Shown here: positions 6,448 to 8,763 of the stretch, in pieces
Numbering within the stretch: position 1 is the stretch's first letter
Layout: every line of letters begins with the position of its first letter
Source of the DNA: Pseudomonadota bacterium
Lineage (GTDB): Bacteria; Pseudomonadota; Gammaproteobacteria; Steroidobacterales; Steroidobacteraceae
Reading direction: 5' to 3'
Length of the DNA stretch: 8,763 bases
Assembly: GCA_028067895.1 (NCBI GenBank)
Contig: JAPTUI010000070.1
Location: 1 to 8,763, forward strand
The notes under the pieces: model-generated
What the model was told of the DNA's origin: nothing
The model's input: the letters and a program-made list of their open reading frames with translations, nothing else
The model's database searches: none
Translations under genes and position numbers: made by a program

Positions 6448-6578
6448 GTCGACGGCGGCAGCCACGCGATGGCACCACGCCGGCCGCACGGGCGGGAGGG
6501 TATTGGCCGCGTCCCTTGCGGAGCAGGCCGGCGGCGGATTGAGTTTGCACCGAAGCGGCAACCGATAGGGGGCTTGAT
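6448..6578 (+). other. Spacer between the operon and the hydrolase gene
   Basis: This 131-base spacer holds no recognisable gene. An ATG at 6444 overlaps the previous stop and opens a 32-codon, arginine-rich frame ending at 6542 that I judge to be chance. No hairpin followed by a T-run is visible, so read-through from the operon into the hydrolase gene is possible. The spacer ends in an AGGGGG ribosome-binding site at 6567-6572. Confidence 0.5.
6567..6572 (+). promoter_or_regulatory. Shine-Dalgarno-like site of the hydrolase gene
   Basis: AGGGGG lies 6 bases before the ATG at 6579. It supports this start, which also places a signal peptide exactly at the N-terminus. Confidence 0.55.
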
Positions 6579-8369
6579 ATGTCGAAGTCGGCTTTCATCT
6601 CCATCGTCTGCGCGATGTTTTTCGGCTTGGTGGTGCCCGCCTCCGCCGCACATGCCGCGCATGGCGATAATCCCAGAAAGATCTCCGAGCCAGGGTATTA
6701 TTCCGGCTATGCGCCCGAGCTTTACGACGGCTACCAGAGGACGTCCTTCTACGTCCCGGTGCGTGACGGCACCAAGCTCGCGGTCGATCTGTTCAGGCCG
6801 ACGCTTCATGGGGTCCTCGCCAAGCGACGGCTACCGGTCATATGGATGAATACTCCGTACAACCGGCGATACGGCTTTCATCATATGCCCACCGTGAGCT
6901 CATATCCGGGGTTCGCGCTGCAACTGGTGAAGTACGGCTATAACGTTGCGGTAGTTGATTTTCGTGGACTTTATGCCTCCTACGGCACCAACAAGGTTTT
7001 CAATTTCGGGGAATACCTTCCGCCCGCGACCACCGACGCCTATGACATGACGCAGTGGTTCGCCAAGCAGCCCTGGAGCAACGGGCGCGTCGGAATGTGG
7101 GGGTGCTCCGCGACCGGCGGCAGCCAAGTGCAGGCTGCGACCACGCGGCCGCCGGCACTCAGGGCCATTTTCCCCATGAGTTCGGTGTTCGACGCGTACT
7201 CGTTTCTGGTAATCGGCGGCATTCCGCTGCGGCCTTTCATGCCGCCTTCCCAAGCCATTACATTGGACCGGGACAAATCGGCGGCTCTGGTCGACGGACC
7301 GAACGGCAAGTCGGAGCTTGCACAGGCGATCGCCGGGCACAAGAACAACATCGATGCGCCCGACGTCGGAGTGGGCACCAATCTCCCGTTTCGCGACAGC
7401 CGCGCCGCCGAACTCGGCGGCATCAAGTGGTGGGCCGTATCAAGCCCTTCGACGCATTTGCGCGCGCTGCAACATGGACACTTCGGGGTGTACGCCACAT
7501 CCAACTGGGACGAGGCGGGCACGAAGCTTGCGGCCTTCGAGCTGTTCGCCAATCTCCCGAAGGGAAGGGTGAAGCTGCTCGTCGGGCCGGGCCGACATTG
7601 CGGCTGGCAGACGGCCTGGCTGGACACCGGATTTTCCGTGGTCACCGAGGAGCGGCGTTTCTACGATTACTGGCTCAAGGGCATCCAAAACGGGGTGATG
7701 AGACAGCCCCCGGTGACCTACTATACCTACAACGCCCCGCCCCAGAGCGCCTGGCAGACCTCCTGGACGTGGCCCCCTGCGAATGCGATGAAGACCGCTT
7801 TCTATCTCAGTCGGGGGACGCTCAGCCGCGTAGCGCCCCGCAAGCCCGGCAGGACGTCGACCGCCATGTCCCCGGAGCCCAAGGCAAATCCGATCTTCGT
7901 CGACAGGCCTTCCGGAGGAGTCGTTTACCAGACTGCACCGCTGTCGCATAACGTGCAGATCACGGGCTTTCCGGTGATGAAACTTTGGATATCGACTCAG
8001 GCTCCCAACACCGACGTGATTGCATGGCTCGAGGACGTGGCGCCGAACGGTACTACTCGGTCCTATCAGATGTTCGGTCGTCTTCGCGCCTCCGACCGTG
8101 CCTTGGGCAAGGCGCCGTACAAGGACTTCGGCCTGCCCTGGCACCCGTTTCTCAAGAAGGACGCCAGACCGCTCAAGCCCGGCAAGCCGACTGAGCTTCA
8201 GTTCGCGCTGCTTCCGATGTCTTATATCTTTCCAGCCGGCCATCGGATCCGCATGATTGTCGCGTTTTCGAACCCCTCCGGTGGACCGCGCAAGCCCGTC
8301 GAGGTGCTGAGCGGCCCTGGCGCCCTGTCGACCCTCATCTTGCCCGTGATGCGAGGCTCGGCACCCTGA
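6579..8369 (+). CDS. Exported CocE/NonD family alpha/beta-hydrolase (peptidase S15-like)
   Basis: The 596-residue protein begins with a clear Sec signal peptide: Lys near the start, hydrophobic IVCAMFFGLVVP, then ASAAHA with likely cleavage around residues 26-28. The product should therefore act in the periplasm or outside the cell. The mature part is a CocE-type hydrolase with TPYNRR (Tyr94, the usual oxyanion-hole tyrosine), the nucleophile motif GCSATGG (Ser177; relatives have GxSYxG), SNWDEAG (Asp311) and GPGRHCGW (His340). The catalytic triad is therefore complete. From about residue 430 comes the jelly-roll domain of the X-Pro dipeptidyl-peptidase C-terminal type, with PLSHNVQITGFPVMKLWIST and FPAGHRIRMIVAFSNP. 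Family members cleave esters, amides or acyl-peptides; the substrate cannot be read from the sequence. It is 131 bases beyond the operon with its own Shine-Dalgarno site, so it may be separately expressed. Exported hydrolysis could feed an acid to the CoA-dependent operon, which is inference. Total length is usual for the family. Confidence 0.9.
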   Translation: MSKSAFISIVCAMFFGLVVPASAAHAAHGDNPRKISEPGYYSGYAPELYDGYQRTSFYVPVRDGTKLAVDLFRPTLHGVLAKRRLPVIWMNTPYNRRYGFHHMPTVSSYPGFALQLVKYGYNVAVVDFRGLYASYGTNKVFNFGEYLPPATTDAYDMTQWFAKQPWSNGRVGMWGCSATGGSQVQAATTRPPALRAIFPMSSVFDAYSFLVIGGIPLRPFMPPSQAITLDRDKSAALVDGPNGKSELAQAIAGHKNNIDAPDVGVGTNLPFRDSRAAELGGIKWWAVSSPSTHLRALQHGHFGVYATSNWDEAGTKLAAFELFANLPKGRVKLLVGPGRHCGWQTAWLDTGFSVVTEERRFYDYWLKGIQNGVMRQPPVTYYTYNAPPQSAWQTSWTWPPANAMKTAFYLSRGTLSRVAPRKPGRTSTAMSPEPKANPIFVDRPSGGVVYQTAPLSHNVQITGFPVMKLWISTQAPNTDVIAWLEDVAPNGTTRSYQMFGRLRASDRALGKAPYKDFGLPWHPFLKKDARPLKPGKPTELQFALLPMSYIFPAGHRIRMIVAFSNPSGGPRKPVEVLSGPGALSTLILPVMRGSAP

Positions 8370-8763
8370 CAGCGGCTGCGATCACACCGGCGAGGCGCAG
8401 CCTGGCCGCCTGGGAGATTGTCGCGGTCGAGCGGCACGTCCGACCCCGCACACGATGAGGCTCCCTTGGCTCAATCCGAGTTCGACTTGCGCCGTGCAGG
8501 CGACACTCCCGACCTGCGGAGCGACGAGCGGGTGCTGACGTCCTTCGACCGCGGCAACTCGGCGCGTGGCTGCCGACTCGACCCCACTGCCTTCGCGCGC
8601 ATCAGCCTGGGGCAAGCAGGCGCCGGCGGGCGGCATCGATCTGTTGGTGATCAAGCGGTTCGGCCAGAGGAAGCGCAGGGCGGTGGCCTGTCCGCCCTGA
8701 TCGCCGAAACCCTGATTGCGGGCACCCCGGCGACCGGGTTGTCCCGCCCCGACCTAGATCGGA
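8370..8763 (+). other. Region after the hydrolase without an intact gene
   Basis: The first 100 bases show no recognisable coding content. An AGGCG/CGCCT inverted repeat (8393-8397 with 8407-8411) is not followed by a T-run and is not a convincing terminator. From about 8475 a disrupted DUF2478-like remnant begins, annotated separately. I see no other feature here. Confidence 0.5.
8475..8763 (+). pseudogene. Frame-disrupted remnant resembling a DUF2478 protein, running off the window
   Basis: One plus-strand frame, the same frame as the hydrolase and open after its stop, reads SEFDLRRAGDTP, then FDRGNSARGCRLDPTAF (8544-8594) and finally EEAQGGGLSALIAETL (8667-8714). Between these, residues GIDLLVIKRFGQ (8632-8667) occur in the next frame. 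DUF2478 proteins carry, in order, a DMDL-like stretch, RGCRLDPxAL, DLLIVNKFGKxEAEGRGxRxLIAEAL and GIPVL. The pieces therefore follow the family order but need a +1 shift between about 8600 and 8632 and a compensating -1 shift at about 8667, where FGQ is followed by EEAQ if one base is restored near AGGAAG. No ATG or family N-terminus is visible upstream. DUF2478 proteins are often near molybdenum-related genes, but none are seen here. This could be a decayed gene, sequence errors, or a divergent real gene using one continuous frame. Confidence 0.5.

Noticed and set aside
6444..6542. 32-codon ORF overlapping the stop of the large dehydratase-type subunit
   Set aside because: It keeps the ATGA overlap pattern, but the product is short, arginine/proline-rich and without any recognisable feature; the overlap needs only an A before the stop codon.
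8393..8411. AGGCG/CGCCT hairpin after the hydrolase gene as a terminator
   Set aside because: Arms are only 5 bases in GC-rich DNA and no T-run follows.
1..8763. CRISPR arrays, tRNA/rRNA genes, insertion sequences or riboswitches
   Set aside because: I saw no regularly spaced repeats, no tRNA-like or rRNA-like sequence, no transposase motifs and no terminal inverted repeats.

Overview
The window is GC-rich, densely coding bacterial DNA of proteobacterial character. Genes overlap by one or a few bases, some have Shine-Dalgarno sites, and there is strong third-position GC that creates long antisense shadow frames. I cannot name the genus from sequence alone. The gene families (class III CoA-transferases, benzoyl-CoA reductase/2-hydroxyacyl-CoA dehydratase subunits, a secreted CocE-type hydrolase) suit an environmental catabolic island.

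Layout: (1) 1-356, minus strand: the 5' part of a single-domain CaiB/BaiF class III CoA-transferase, cut by the window edge. (2) 357-652: a divergent, relatively AT-rich intergenic region with two dyad symmetries, the likely control region. (3) 653-6447, plus strand: a five-ORF operon in which every junction is a 4-base NTGA stop/start overlap (at 1756, 1908, 3002 and 5167). It encodes a CapA-like metallophosphoesterase, a 51-residue small protein, a small 2-hydroxyacyl-CoA dehydratase-type subunit, a 722-residue tandem fusion of two class III CoA-transferase domains, and a large 2-hydroxyacyl-CoA dehydratase/benzoyl-CoA reductase-type subunit. (4) 6579-8369: a separate gene for an exported CocE/NonD (peptidase S15-like) alpha/beta-hydrolase. 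(5) 8370-8763: no intact gene. It holds a frame-disrupted remnant resembling a DUF2478 protein.

The core of the operon recalls the clostridial fldAIBC and hadAIBC systems, where a CoA-transferase loads a 2-hydroxy acid onto CoA and a two-subunit iron-sulfur enzyme dehydrates it after one-electron activation by an ATPase. It departs from that plan in several ways. The transferase is a fused pseudo-dimer with an eroded N-terminal half. No activator ATPase is present in the window. The small subunit appears to have lost all three cluster cysteines, and the large subunit lacks the third. A cytosolic CapA-like phosphoesterase and a small protein are translationally coupled to the set. My inference is that this is a divergent, possibly non-classical CoA-thioester-processing complex. 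Its substrate and chemistry cannot be read from the sequence.
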